Shown: positions 20,008 to 29,352, counted from the first letter of the stretch. The stretch: DNA of 64,000 bases from Tannerellaceae bacterium (GCA_031280645.1 JAITGL010000050.1:1-64000); one strand, 5' to 3'. The notes: generated by a model from the sequence alone, not told the origin. Made by a program: numbers and translations.

Positions 20008-20050
20008 CAACGGCCTGCCGGCGGCGATTTCAAGTTACCGGCCGATGAAC

Positions 20051-20058
20051 TACCTTTG
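20051..20058 (+). promoter_or_regulatory. Candidate -7 box of the DUF3127 gene
   Basis: TACCTTTG, a match to TAnnTTTG, 34 nt before the start at 20092. A partial TTT lies 19-20 nt upstream at the -33 position. Confidence 0.45.
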
Positions 20059-20091
20059 CCGCAAACAAAAAATCAACAATAATCTATTTAT

Positions 20092-20475
20092 ATGGAAATA
20101 ACAGGAAAAGTAGTAGCCGTACTTACGCTGCAAGAGGGCGTGAGCCGCGCGGGCAACGAATGGAAAAAGCAAGAGTATGTGCTGGAAACCGACGATCAGT
20201 TTCCGAAGAAAGTGTGCTTCCAGATTTTCGGAGGCGATAAGATCGCACAGGCTAATATCCAGTACGGCGAAAAGATAACCGTATCGTTCGACATCGAGAG
20301 CCGCGAATTTAACGGCAAATGGTATACCAACATTAACGCATGGAAAGTAGACAGGCCGCAAGGCTACGGCAACGATGCGCCCGAGCCTCCGGCTCAGCAG
20401 GAGGCCGTTTACGCGCCGCAAGGCGATGCGCCCGAATTTCCGCCGCCGATGCCGTCAGACGATCTTCCGTTTTAA
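20092..20475 (+). CDS. DUF3127 single-stranded-DNA-binding-like protein with SSB-type tail
   Basis: 127 residues. The N-terminal 90 residues form a predicted OB-fold: MEITGKVVAVLTLQEGVSRA, WKKQEYVLETDDQFPKKVCFQIFG, YGEKITVSFDIESREFNGKWY. This matches DUF3127, a Bacteroidetes family. It is followed by a Pro/Ala/Gln-rich linker and ends in PSDDLPF. That acidic, Phe-terminated tip mimics the C-terminal tip of bacterial SSB (DDDIPF), which recruits repair and replication proteins. Fold plus tail suggest a second SSB-like protein. ATG at 20092 has its own -7 box. Confidence 0.85.
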   Translation: MEITGKVVAVLTLQEGVSRAGNEWKKQEYVLETDDQFPKKVCFQIFGGDKIAQANIQYGEKITVSFDIESREFNGKWYTNINAWKVDRPQGYGNDAPEPPAQQEAVYAPQGDAPEFPPPMPSDDLPF

Positions 20476-20485
20476 ACCTGGGCAG

Positions 20486-21364
20486 ATGAAAAGCATACGA
20501 TTCCTTATTGTCGCGGCAATGTTTGTTTGCCTTACGGCCGCGGCCCAGCGGAACGCCGTTGGTAATATAGCCGACAGCAGTTCGATCAAGATAGCCCTGA
20601 ATTTTTATTCGTTCAACGCCCCGCTTTCCGAAGGAGGCGAAACGATGGAGAGCGTTATTGATTACGCCGCCTCTATCGGCTACGCCGCGCTCGACATTAC
20701 GGGTTATTACTTCAGCTCGTATCCGTCCGCGCCGTCCGACGATGAAATTTTCCGCATCAAGCGCCGCGCTTTCCGTCGCGGGATACAGATATGCGGAACC
20801 GGAGTTCGGAACGACTTTACCGTTGCCGATCCGGCCGCCCTGGAAAAGGAAAAGCAGCATGTAAAGGATTGGATAATCGTAGCGGCCAAGCTCGGAGCGT
20901 CGACGCTGCGGATCTTCGCCGGCCAAGGCGTTCCGAACGGATCAACCTGGGAGGAAACCGCCCGGCGGGTGGCCGGGGCCATCGACGAGTGCGCCGGGGT
21001 TGCCGCCGCCCACGGCATAACGATAGCGGTTCAAAACCATAACGATTTTCTGAAAACAGCCGGCGACGTTGAGCGCCTCTTCTCCCTGATCGGCTCCGAG
21101 GCCGTTGGGCTGATGCTCGACATCGGCAGCTATCGCTCCGACCCGTACCGGGAGATAGAGCAAACAATCGGGTATGCCGTTACATGGCAGGTTAAGGAGA
21201 CGGTGTTTATAAACGGCGTTGAAACCAAAACCGACTTGCAGCGGGTTATGGATATTATCGGCCGTAACGGCTATTGCGGCTACGTTCCGGTTGAAATAAT
21301 CGGGAAGGGTAACGAGAGGGAGAGGGTTAAACGGATGCTTCTTGAGATGAAAGCCGCCGGTTGA
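20486..21364 (+). CDS. Secreted sugar phosphate isomerase/epimerase-like TIM-barrel protein
   Basis: 292 residues from ATG 20486; a longer frame opens at 20375 but overlaps the DUF3127 gene and lacks the signal peptide. The N-terminus MKSIRFLIVAAMFVCLTAAAQ is a clear export signal. The body follows the AP endonuclease 2 / xylose isomerase-like barrel: ALNFYSFNAPLSEGG, DYAASIGYAALDITGYYF, LGASTLRIFAGQGVP, GITIAVQNHNDFL, VGLMLDIGSYRSD, GYVPVEIIGKGNE. The metal ligands expected in this fold (His, Asp, Glu) occur in NHND, DIGS and PVEI. Probably periplasmic processing of a sugar; the substrate is unknown. It is followed by a strong bidirectional terminator. Confidence 0.8.
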   Translation: MKSIRFLIVAAMFVCLTAAAQRNAVGNIADSSSIKIALNFYSFNAPLSEGGETMESVIDYAASIGYAALDITGYYFSSYPSAPSDDEIFRIKRRAFRRGIQICGTGVRNDFTVADPAALEKEKQHVKDWIIVAAKLGASTLRIFAGQGVPNGSTWEETARRVAGAIDECAGVAAAHGITIAVQNHNDFLKTAGDVERLFSLIGSEAVGLMLDIGSYRSDPYREIEQTIGYAVTWQVKETVFINGVETKTDLQRVMDIIGRNGYCGYVPVEIIGKGNERERVKRMLLEMKAAG

Positions 21365-21393
21365 CGGTTTAAATAGAATCGGTTCAAATAAAC

Positions 21394-21428
21394 AGAGCCG
21401 CCGAACGGGTTTGAAGTTCGGCGGCTCT
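21394..21428. terminator. Bidirectional intrinsic terminator between convergent genes
   Basis: Thirteen-bp perfect stem AGAGCCGCCGAAC / GTTCGGCGGCTCT with a 9-nt loop. TTTGTTT follows on the plus strand and TGTTTATTTG on the minus strand. It separates the isomerase-like gene (plus) from the barrel protein (minus). Confidence 0.9.
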
Positions 21429-21452
21429 TTTGTTTGCAGTATTAATTATCCT

Positions 21453-22097
21453 TTACAGCTTAAAGCGGTACCCGAAGTTGAGCTGGAATACTGTGTTAGA
21501 GTACGCTCGGTCGCGCTTGACGATTTCTTCGGTTGTTGCCTGGGCGTAGGAGGTGTAAGCTTTGATCTCATCCTTTGCTATGTTAACGATGCCGAAGTTA
21601 AGGTTGGCCGACAGGGTAAGTCCGCTTTCGAGTTCGTAGCCTATGCCGATTATGGCAGCGGCGTCGAATTCTTTGGTTATGGCGTCTGGCATCAGCATTC
21701 CTTCGTATCCTTTTATGTATCCTACTTTATCCATCACTGCGATGAAGCCTATTTGAGGGCCTGCCACGAGGTAGAGGCCCCGGCTTTCGGTGTAGTAATC
21801 GGTAAGATAAAATTTAGCCATAAGCGGGATGTTGATATAGTCGAGGCTTGGCGAAAGCTGGTTGAAGTTTTTTCCCTGCATTGAGTAAATTAATCCGGTT
21901 TCTATTCCCCATTGGGATGTGAGCATCAGGTTGGCCGATATGCCGAAATTGAGACCGGGCTTGAGGGAGCCTTGCCGGGTTGACGAGATAGTGGCCAGGT
22001 TAAGGCCTGCGCGAGGCGTGAGGGCTATGCCTTCTTGAGAGCTTGCCGATATAAAGGGCAGCGTAATTAGCATGATTAATAGAATTGCTTTTTTCAT
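21453..22097 (-). CDS. Outer membrane beta-barrel protein (PorT/OMP_b-brl-like)
   Basis: 214 residues from ATG 22097, which overlaps the purL stop as ATGA; a start 15 nt earlier lies inside purL. The signal peptide is MKKAILLIMLITLPFISASSQ. Eight or so amphipathic beta strands follow: LTPRAGLNLATIS, PGLNFGISANLMLTSQWGIETGLIYSMQGK, YINIPLMAKFYLTD, RGLYLVAGPQIGFIA, AAIIGIGYELESGLTLSANLNFGI. It ends VFQLNFGYRFKL. This is the common small porin-like barrel of Bacteroidetes, lodged in the outer membrane; individual functions are mostly unknown. The 4-nt overlap implies translational coupling to purL, although their functions are unrelated. Confidence 0.85.
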   Translation of the reverse strand: MKKAILLIMLITLPFISASSQEGIALTPRAGLNLATISSTRQGSLKPGLNFGISANLMLTSQWGIETGLIYSMQGKNFNQLSPSLDYINIPLMAKFYLTDYYTESRGLYLVAGPQIGFIAVMDKVGYIKGYEGMLMPDAITKEFDAAAIIGIGYELESGLTLSANLNFGIVNIAKDEIKAYTSYAQATTEEIVKRDRAYSNTVFQLNFGYRFKL

Positions 22098-25000
22098 TTG
22101 TTGATTATCCAATTATGAGCGTTATTAAAAATTTCAATCCAAGGTGTAATCTCGTCGCATCGTCGCGATTCGGGGTAATAGCCGCATTGCCATGGGAAAA
22201 TACTCCTTTCGGGGTGGGGCATCATGGCTAAGTGACGTCCGTCGGCCGAGCATATTGCGGCAACCGATCCGGGAGATCCGTTAGGGTTGCCGGGGTATGC
22301 GGAGTAATTATACCGGGCTACTACTTGATAGGAGCTTTCGTTGTAAGGGAAGTCAAATCGTCCTTCGCGATGTGCAACCCAAACGCCGAGTTTGCTTCCG
22401 CTAAGCGATGCGAGCATTATGGAATGGTTTTGGGGTATTTCTACCGATAGAAAGGCCGACTCAAACTTGGTCGACTCGTTAATCCGCATCTTGTGCGGCT
22501 TTTCATAGTCAGGGTACAGCAGGCCGAGCTCGGCCATCAGTTGGCAACCGTTGCAAACGCCCAAACTTAAAGTGTCGGGGCGGGCGTAGAAGCGGTTGAT
22601 GGCGTTGCGAGCCTTTTCGTTGTAGAGGATGCCTGCGGCCCATCCTTTGGCCGATCCGAGAACGTCGGAATTGGAGAAGCCGCCGCAAAAAACAATGAGG
22701 CTAACGTTGTCGAGCGTTTCCGCCCCGGAGGAAAGGTCGGAAAGATGAACGTCTTTAACGTTGAATCCTGCGGCGTAGAGCGCATAAGCCATTTCGCGCT
22801 CGCCGTTTGTTCCCTTATCGCGGAGGATGGCTGCGGTAGCTCCCGTTGTGCTGCTGTTGTTGGCTGCCGGCCGGGGGGCTAATAACCCTGTAAAGGTTTC
22901 GGGGAAGCGGAACTCAAGCGGTTGCTTGCGATAGTTGTCGAATCTCTTCCCGGCGCAGAGCGCGCCGCTTTGCTTTTCGTCGAGCTTATGCGACGGCGAG
23001 TACCAGATGTCGCGGGCGTTGTCGATACAAACGTTCCACGTCGTTGATCCTTTAATCTCTAAGCTGCGGCTGGCGATGGGGCGTGCAATGGGTATGAACC
23101 GGGATCCGGCTTTTCGCATCACGGCTTCAAACGCTTCCGGGTTTTTTACCTGGACAATTATTCCGGGATTCTCGGCAAAGAGGATCCTGGTATCAGGCCA
23201 TTGGGAGAGATCAACTTCGAGTCCGCCTTCAACGTTGGCGAAGCACATCTCCAGGAGGGTGGTTATCATTCCTCCGGCCGATATGTCGTGTCCGGCGAGG
23301 ATAAGACCGGCGGTTAGCGCTTCCTGAACGGCGGCAAAGGTTCGGGCAAAGCGAGCCGGATCGGTAACGGTGGGGGCTTCGCCGCCCAGCTTGCTCATTG
23401 TTTGAGCGAGGGCTGAGCCGCCGAGTTTAATGTCGTCGAACGAGAAGTCGATGTAATATACATATGTAAGAGGATCGTTATTCAATACCTGGGATACCGT
23501 TTTTCTTACATCTGATACCTCGGCTCCTGCCGAGATAATAACCGTACCGGGAGCTATCACTTTCCCGTCGGGATACTTCTGCGTCATCGACAAAGAATCC
23601 TTCCCCGTAGGAATATTGACGCCCAGGCTGCATGCAAACTCCGAGGCTGCGCTTACCGCCGCATAGAGGCGCGCATCTTCGCCCTCGTTGCGACAAGGCC
23701 ACATCCAGTTTGCGCTTAGCGACACGCCGGACAGTCCGTATGCGAGAGGGGCGAAAACGATATTTGTAAGAGCTTCGGCTATGGCAAGAACCGATCCGGC
23801 CGACGGGTCTATCAAGCCGGCCTGCGGAGCGTGTCCGATAGATGTTGCCATGCCTTCTTTACCCCGATAGTCGATTGCAACAACGCCGAGATCGGCCAGC
23901 GGAAGCTGAAGCTCGCCCTGGCATTGCTGGCGAGCAACCCGGCCGGTTACGGAGCGGTCTACTTTATTGGTAAGCCAGTCTTTACATGCCACGGCTTCGA
24001 GGCTGAGAACGTTGTGGAGGTAGAGCGTCAGCTTCGATTCGTCGTATTCAACGGGGGAGAACGACCGGCTTACGGTAGCGTCGCTCACAATCATCTTCGG
24101 CGGACGGCCGAACAGGTCGTCGAGGTTAAGATCAATGGGCTTCCGCTTGTCGGATTGCTCGAATACGAGTTTCATATCTCCCGTTGTTTGGCCTACAACG
24201 TACATCGGGGCTCGTTCGCGCTCGGCTATGCGGCTAACCCGGTCGATATCCGAGGGTTTGATAAGGATTCCCATCCGCTCCTGGCTCTCGTTGCCTATTA
24301 TCTCTTTTGACGACAGGGAATGGTCGCCAACCGGCAACCGGCTCATGTCGATACGACCTCCTACCGATTCAACAAGCTCGGACAGGCAGTTCAGATGGCC
24401 GCCGGCTCCGTGGTCGTGTATAGAGATTATAGGATTATCGTCAGACTCGGCAATGCTGCGAATCACGTTTGCCACGCGTTTTTGCATCTCAGGGTTGGCC
24501 CGCTGCACGGCGTTAAGCTCTATGCCGCTGGCATACCTGCCGGTATCGACCGACGATACGGCGCCGCCTCCCATTCCGATACGGTAGTTATCGCCGCCGA
24601 GAACAACAATGCTGTTTCCCTCCTGCGGTTCGCCTTTCAGGGCGTCGCGACGGTTGGCGTAGCCTATTCCTCCGGCAAGCATTATTACCTTGTCGTATCC
24701 GTAGGCGATTTCATGCTCTTTGTGCTCGAAGGTTAGAAGGGAGCCGCAAATCAGGGGCTGACCGTATTTGTTTCCGAAGTCGGAAGCTCCGTTAGAAGCT
24801 TTGATTAGTATCTGCTCCGGAGTTTGATATAGCCATGCGCGCGGATCAAGTGCGAGCTCCCACTCATGCTTGCCGGGTTCCGACCGTGGGTAGGAGGTCA
24901 TGTATACGGCGGTTCCGGCAAGCGGAAGCGATGCTTTGCCTCCTCCGAGGCGGTCGCGTATCTCGCCTCCGGCGCCGGTGGAGGCTCCGTTGAAAGGCTC

Positions 25001-25768
25001 GACGGTTGTAGGGAAGTTGTGGGTTTCGGCTTTAAGCGAGAGTACGGTTCGGATTTCTTTTACGGCAAAGAAGCTCGGAACGTCGCCGCGTTCGGGGGCA
25101 AATTGCTCTGCAACCGGGCCTTCGTTAAAAGCTACATTGTCTTTATAAGCCGATACCAGCCTGTTGGGATTCGCAGACGAGGTGCGACGTATCATGTCGA
25201 AAAGCGAACAGGGCTGCTCCTTCCCGTCGATGATAAACCGGCCGTTGAATATCTTGTGGCGGCAGTGCTCCGAGTTAACCTGCGCAAAGCCGTACGCCTC
25301 GCTGTCGGTAAGCGGACGGCCCAGGCGGCGGCTAAGGCCGGCCAGATACTCAACCTCGCTATCGCTTAGGGCCAAGCCTTCCTCGGAGTTGTAAGCTTCT
25401 ATATCTTCGTCCTTAATTAAGATAATGTCGGCCGGAGATATGTTTACGGAAAAAAGATCCTGGCCGAGACCGTTATACAGGCGTTGCAGCATAGGATCAT
25501 AATCATCGTTGGGCAACGCCTTTACGTATTCTTCAATACGAGTAATACCGTCGATACCCATTGTGCGGGTAATCTCGACGGCATTGGTGCTCCATGGAGT
25601 AATCATCTCGCGTCTCGGGCCGATAAATGATCCGTTTACAAACGGCTGCTCCATAATCGCGGCAGAGCCGAAAAGCCATGCCAACTTGTCGAGATCAACA
25701 GCGGGCAACGACTTTCCGGCCTCGACGGCAATCAGCGTTCCTTCGGATGATTGGAAAAACAGGATCAT
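22094..25768 (-). CDS. purL: Phosphoribosylformylglycinamidine synthase, single-chain PurL
   Basis: 1224 residues from ATG 25768 (MILFFQSSEGTLIAVEAGKS); an upstream frame overlaps the neighbouring gene and is not used. It catalyses the ATP- and glutamine-dependent FGAR to FGAM step of purine synthesis. Visible parts are the linker/FGAM domain (EAYGFAQVNSEHCRHKIFNG), KAETHNFPTTVEPFNGASTGAGGEIRD, GGGAVSSVDTG and IPTGKDSLSMT, then the C-terminal glutaminase with nucleophile LGVCNGCQLMAELG and MMPHPERSIFPWQ. Length fits the large one-chain form of enteric bacteria and Bacteroidetes. It follows the TIM-barrel gene with a 1-nt gap. Confidence 0.97.
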   Translation of the reverse strand: MILFFQSSEGTLIAVEAGKSLPAVDLDKLAWLFGSAAIMEQPFVNGSFIGPRREMITPWSTNAVEITRTMGIDGITRIEEYVKALPNDDYDPMLQRLYNGLGQDLFSVNISPADIILIKDEDIEAYNSEEGLALSDSEVEYLAGLSRRLGRPLTDSEAYGFAQVNSEHCRHKIFNGRFIIDGKEQPCSLFDMIRRTSSANPNRLVSAYKDNVAFNEGPVAEQFAPERGDVPSFFAVKEIRTVLSLKAETHNFPTTVEPFNGASTGAGGEIRDRLGGGKASLPLAGTAVYMTSYPRSEPGKHEWELALDPRAWLYQTPEQILIKASNGASDFGNKYGQPLICGSLLTFEHKEHEIAYGYDKVIMLAGGIGYANRRDALKGEPQEGNSIVVLGGDNYRIGMGGGAVSSVDTGRYASGIELNAVQRANPEMQKRVANVIRSIAESDDNPIISIHDHGAGGHLNCLSELVESVGGRIDMSRLPVGDHSLSSKEIIGNESQERMGILIKPSDIDRVSRIAERERAPMYVVGQTTGDMKLVFEQSDKRKPIDLNLDDLFGRPPKMIVSDATVSRSFSPVEYDESKLTLYLHNVLSLEAVACKDWLTNKVDRSVTGRVARQQCQGELQLPLADLGVVAIDYRGKEGMATSIGHAPQAGLIDPSAGSVLAIAEALTNIVFAPLAYGLSGVSLSANWMWPCRNEGEDARLYAAVSAASEFACSLGVNIPTGKDSLSMTQKYPDGKVIAPGTVIISAGAEVSDVRKTVSQVLNNDPLTYVYYIDFSFDDIKLGGSALAQTMSKLGGEAPTVTDPARFARTFAAVQEALTAGLILAGHDISAGGMITTLLEMCFANVEGGLEVDLSQWPDTRILFAENPGIIVQVKNPEAFEAVMRKAGSRFIPIARPIASRSLEIKGSTTWNVCIDNARDIWYSPSHKLDEKQSGALCAGKRFDNYRKQPLEFRFPETFTGLLAPRPAANNSSTTGATAAILRDKGTNGEREMAYALYAAGFNVKDVHLSDLSSGAETLDNVSLIVFCGGFSNSDVLGSAKGWAAGILYNEKARNAINRFYARPDTLSLGVCNGCQLMAELGLLYPDYEKPHKMRINESTKFESAFLSVEIPQNHSIMLASLSGSKLGVWVAHREGRFDFPYNESSYQVVARYNYSAYPGNPNGSPGSVAAICSADGRHLAMMPHPERSIFPWQCGYYPESRRCDEITPWIEIFNNAHNWIINK

Positions 25769-25769
25769 G

Positions 25770-26642
25770 CTATACGTCGCAAATCTTAATACACTTTTCG
25801 AGCGAGGCGATCTTGTCGGGCTGCTTTGGTACAAACTCCTGACCCACGAAACCTTTGTAGCCAGTTGCCACTATGGCCTGCATTATGGCTGGGTAATAAA
25901 GCTCCTGGGTTTCGTCGATTTCAGCGCGACCGGGGTTGCCTCCGGTGTGAATATGCGAGAAAAACTCGTGGTACTTCCTGATATTGGCAATAATATCTCC
26001 TTCCATGATCTGCATGTGATAAATATCATAAAGCAGGCGGAAGTTAGGCGAGCCCAGGCGGCGGCAAAGCTCAACCCCCCAAACGGTATGGTCGCACAGG
26101 TAATCCTTATGCCCAACGCTGTTGAGAAGCTCCATGGTGAGCACCACGTTATGCTTTTCGGCAATTGGGATAATCCGCTTCAGGCCGGCTTCGCAGTTTT
26201 GCCATCCCTGCAAGTCGGTAACGCCGTTGCGGCGGCCTGAAAAGCAAATCAGGTTGGTCAGACCGGCCTTGGCAACTTGCGGAATCACCTCTTCGTAGCT
26301 CTTGACCAGCTCGTCGTGAAGTCTCGGATTGTTAAACGCGTCGTCGATACCCTTCCCGGCGCCCTGAGCCATGGCAACCGTAAGACCGTTGGCCTGCACT
26401 GTTGGCCAATCCTTTGGATCGAGCAGCTCAACCGATTCGATTCCTATGCGTTTACAGATCTTGCAAAACTCGTCGAGCTCAAAGCTGCTGAAGCACCATT
26501 TGCTTACCGAGTGACGAATGTTCCCCTTCAAAGGCTCTGGGGCTCCCGCTGTTCTCATCCCATATACAGATGATGATACTGCCGCCATGGCTCCACCGGC
26601 CAAGGCAGTTTTGATGGCGTTACGCCTTGTCATATTTTTCAT
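25770..26642 (-). CDS. Tat-exported hydroxypyruvate isomerase-like TIM-barrel protein
   Basis: 290 residues; the start may be 26642 or the ATG at 26633. The N-terminus MTRRNAIKTALAGGAMAAVSSSVYG is a twin-arginine signal, so a folded, probably metal-containing enzyme is exported. The barrel contains SVSKWCFSSFELDEFC, IGIESVELLDPKDWP, NLICFSGRRNG, VVLTMELLNSVGH, FRLLYDIYHMQIMEGD, HIHTGGNPGRAEIDETQELYY and GFVGQEFVPK. This pattern is closest to hydroxypyruvate isomerase (Hyi)-type members of the AP endonuclease 2 superfamily. It stands first in a unit with purL, with which it has no obvious biochemical link. Confidence 0.82.
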   Translation of the reverse strand: MKNMTRRNAIKTALAGGAMAAVSSSVYGMRTAGAPEPLKGNIRHSVSKWCFSSFELDEFCKICKRIGIESVELLDPKDWPTVQANGLTVAMAQGAGKGIDDAFNNPRLHDELVKSYEEVIPQVAKAGLTNLICFSGRRNGVTDLQGWQNCEAGLKRIIPIAEKHNVVLTMELLNSVGHKDYLCDHTVWGVELCRRLGSPNFRLLYDIYHMQIMEGDIIANIRKYHEFFSHIHTGGNPGRAEIDETQELYYPAIMQAIVATGYKGFVGQEFVPKQPDKIASLEKCIKICDV

Positions 26643-26729
26643 ACAAAATAAAATTTATAGAATTGTTAATAACTTCAGGTTCTGTAACTCAATAATCAAC
26701 CGCTCCCGATTGCATTTTCATTTGCGGCT

Positions 26730-26737
26730 CAAATATA
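26730..26737 (-). promoter_or_regulatory. Candidate -7 box of the isomerase-purL unit
   Basis: TATATTTG on the minus strand, 88 nt upstream of the start codon at 26642. A -33 element at the standard distance is not evident. Confidence 0.4.
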
Positions 26738-26896
26738 CGGCAAATAAATAATTATCGGACAATGCCCTCCTTCCGGTCATAAATATACTCCCGCAATGCG
26801 AAAACCGTCCGAAGGTCTTCAAAGGTCTTTTAAAGTCTATAATGCAACGGCAGGGGCTACTTTGTCTTTTCAAATATTCCCCCGACGATTCCTGGA

Positions 26897-28621
26897 TCAT
26901 TTCCGGATCGTAAACAAAAACTCAAGCCCGCCGCCGCGCCGGTTCTTCACCTGGATATCCCCCTTGTGAAACAGTACCGCATTCTTCACGATTGATAATC
27001 CCAGCCCCGATCCGCCCGTGTCGCGCGTGCGGCCTTCGCTTACGCGGTAAAAGCGCTCGAAGAGGCGGCTTAGGTGGCGCTCGTCAACGCCGGAGCCGGT
27101 GTCGTAGTAGGAAAAGTAGAGGTAATTGTCGTCGTCGGCGTAATTGATTATCCTGATCTCGATGCCGGGGCCGGCGTAGCTTATGGAATTGTCGATAAGG
27201 TTGCGGAAAATGGAGTAGAGTAGGGTGTAGCTGCCTTTCACGGCCAGGTTGGGGTTGATGTCGACGGAATGGCTTATCCGCGAAGCTTCGAGGCGGGAGT
27301 GAAGGTCGGCGAAGACCTCGTCGACAAGGTCGGCAAGGATTATATCTTCGAGGATGAACTGCGAGGGGGCGTCTTCTATCTTAGAGATTATGCCGGCGTC
27401 GTCTATAAGATTGGAGAGCCGTACGGATTGGAGGTAGGCGCGGTCGATAAACTGCCGTTGCCTTTCGGGGTCGAGGTCGCGGCTGCTAAGCGTTTCAAGG
27501 TAGGCGCGGAGGGTGGTTACGGGGGTGCGAAGCTCGTGGGCTATATTGCCTGTCATCTCTTGTTTGAGGAGCTTGGTTTTCTCGGCCCGGGTCGTATCCT
27601 TTATTATGATCTCAAAACTTTCGTCGTGGAAGACTATGGCTTGTATAGAAAAAATCTTGGCGTTCTTTTCGATGCGGAAGTCGGAGTAGTTGTCGGTTCG
27701 CTTGGCATTGGCGATAAAGTTTGTTACGGGGCGAAACATAGGGTCGTATAGGATATTCTCCACGTCGAGGATGGGAGTGTCGGATATCAGGTTAACGTAT
27801 TGTATGAAATTGGTGTTGGCGTAAATCTTTTTCATCTCCGAGCTGAATATGCAAAGCCCCTCGCCTGAAAACCGGAAATGTCTTATCAGCTTCTCGCGTT
27901 CGAGCTGGATATGCTGCCGGGTAAGCTCGCCTTGCTTGAATATCTCGACGAGCTCGGTGCTTATCTCGCCCAGCTCGTCGTTCGGGAATGACGCCTGCGT
28001 TATGCCGCCGCCGCGCTTTATCTCCGAGGCCAAATCCTTCAGTCTTATTACCGACTTGCCGAATCTACGTGCCATGTACGCCACCAGTGCGGCTGCAACG
28101 GCAAATAGAGTTATCGTTACATATATAAAAAGATTGTTGGGGCGGAGCATATTCCTGGCGCCGGCATTGTAGGGCAAGGCCACGCGAACGAAATGCCGGC
28201 CGAACCTCCTGGCGTAGTAAAAATATTCCTTCCCGGTCGAGGCCGATGTCCGAACAGCATGGCCTGCGCCGCGAACTTTGGCGGCGGCTATTTCGGAACG
28301 GTCGAGGTGATTGTCCATACGGCTGGGGTTGCCGGCTTCGCTGTCGAATTGAACGTTGCCGTTAAAGTCGATTATTGAGATGCGCACGCTGTCGGGCAGT
28401 ATGGAGCACAGCTCGGCGATGTTGCGGCCGAGGCTGTCGGGACGGCTCATGAAAGCGTTGGCCGTTTCGGCGTATCCGTCGATACGGCTTATAGCTTCGG
28501 CGGTGCGCAGCTTTGATTCCTGTCGCCGCTCTACAAGTATCACCGAGGCAGCGAAGGCGATGAAGACAAGCAGTATGTAAATGAAAATCCGCTGCCTGTC
28601 GGCAAGTTGGCCAAGATTCAT
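26897..28621 (-). CDS. Two-component sensor histidine kinase (PhoR-like)
   Basis: 574 residues. Two transmembrane helices (IFIYILLVFIAFAASVILVE near residue 13 and YVTITLFAVAAALVAYMARR near 165) enclose a roughly 130-residue periplasmic sensor. Then come a HAMP-like stretch, a PAS-like segment (GEGLCIFSSEMKKIYANTNF), the dimerisation domain with GNIAHELRTPVTTLRAYLETL (phosphoacceptor His near residue 362) and a HATPase domain: NLIDNSISY, DTGSGVDERHLSRLFERFYR, GGSGLGLSIVKNAV. The architecture matches PhoR-type kinases. It overlaps the response regulator stop by 4 nt, so both are made together. The stimulus is unknown. Confidence 0.93.
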   Translation of the reverse strand: MNLGQLADRQRIFIYILLVFIAFAASVILVERRQESKLRTAEAISRIDGYAETANAFMSRPDSLGRNIAELCSILPDSVRISIIDFNGNVQFDSEAGNPSRMDNHLDRSEIAAAKVRGAGHAVRTSASTGKEYFYYARRFGRHFVRVALPYNAGARNMLRPNNLFIYVTITLFAVAAALVAYMARRFGKSVIRLKDLASEIKRGGGITQASFPNDELGEISTELVEIFKQGELTRQHIQLEREKLIRHFRFSGEGLCIFSSEMKKIYANTNFIQYVNLISDTPILDVENILYDPMFRPVTNFIANAKRTDNYSDFRIEKNAKIFSIQAIVFHDESFEIIIKDTTRAEKTKLLKQEMTGNIAHELRTPVTTLRAYLETLSSRDLDPERQRQFIDRAYLQSVRLSNLIDDAGIISKIEDAPSQFILEDIILADLVDEVFADLHSRLEASRISHSVDINPNLAVKGSYTLLYSIFRNLIDNSISYAGPGIEIRIINYADDDNYLYFSYYDTGSGVDERHLSRLFERFYRVSEGRTRDTGGSGLGLSIVKNAVLFHKGDIQVKNRRGGGLEFLFTIRK

Positions 28622-29316
28622 TCGGGGCGAGGCTGGTCGGGGTCGAAGGCGTAGCCGTACCCTATCCGGTTAATGAGGCAATCGGCATAGCGGCCGAGTT
28701 TTTTCCGCAGTCGGGCTATGTGTACGTCGACGGTGCGCTCGAGTACAAAGCCGTCGTTGCTCCAGGCTTTTTCGAGAATATCGGTTCGCGAGAAAAATTC
28801 TTTTTCTCTTTTGAGAAGGAGATAAAGGATGTTATACTCGGTGCGCGTAAGCTCCACTCGTTCCTTATCCACATACACCGTCTTGGCCTTTGTGTCGAGC
28901 GCAAGTCCGCCCGACTGCAAAACCTCCGGCGCGACCGTAGCTCCCCGCTTGAGCACGCTCCTGACCCGGGCAACGACCTCCTTAACTGAGAAGGGTTTCG
29001 TTATGTAATCGTCGCCGCCGATCGAGAATCCGGTAAGCAAATCATTCTCCGAGTTTTTTGCCGTGAGAAATATGATGGGGATATTATTACCCTCCTTCCT
29101 GAGCCGGTTAGCCATTGCAAAGCCCGACATGCCTGCCATCATCACGTCGAGCAGCAGTAGGCTATGGGCGGGCTCCAGCTTGCGCAACGCCTCCTCGGCC
29201 GACGAGGCCGAATCAATATGATACCCTTCGTGTTCAAGATTAAACTGCAACACTTCGCGGATATCGGGCTCGTCGTCGACAATAAGTATGCGAATATTAT
29301 TGGCTTTCGTAACCAT
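28618..29316 (-). CDS. OmpR/PhoB-family response regulator
   Basis: 232 residues. The receiver domain carries the acidic pocket (VDDEPD), phosphoacceptor Asp57 (LLLLDVMMAG), IIFLTAKNSE and the conserved Lys in YITKPFSVKE. The winged-helix DNA-binding domain is in the C-terminal third (ELTRTEYNILYLLLKREKEFFSRTDILEKAW, DVHIARLRKKLG). First gene of the two-component operon; it activates or represses targets once phosphorylated by the adjacent kinase. Targets cannot be read from the window. Confidence 0.95.
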   Translation of the reverse strand: MVTKANNIRILIVDDEPDIREVLQFNLEHEGYHIDSASSAEEALRKLEPAHSLLLLDVMMAGMSGFAMANRLRKEGNNIPIIFLTAKNSENDLLTGFSIGGDDYITKPFSVKEVVARVRSVLKRGATVAPEVLQSGGLALDTKAKTVYVDKERVELTRTEYNILYLLLKREKEFFSRTDILEKAWSNDGFVLERTVDVHIARLRKKLGRYADCLINRIGYGYAFDPDQPRPE

Positions 29317-29344
29317 GATTATTTTTGTTTATTGATTTTGGGCG

Positions 29345-29352
29345 CAAATCTA
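29345..29352 (-). promoter_or_regulatory. Candidate -7 box of the two-component operon
   Basis: TAGATTTG on the minus strand, 29 nt upstream of the response-regulator ATG at 29316. No good -33 match was seen. Confidence 0.4.
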
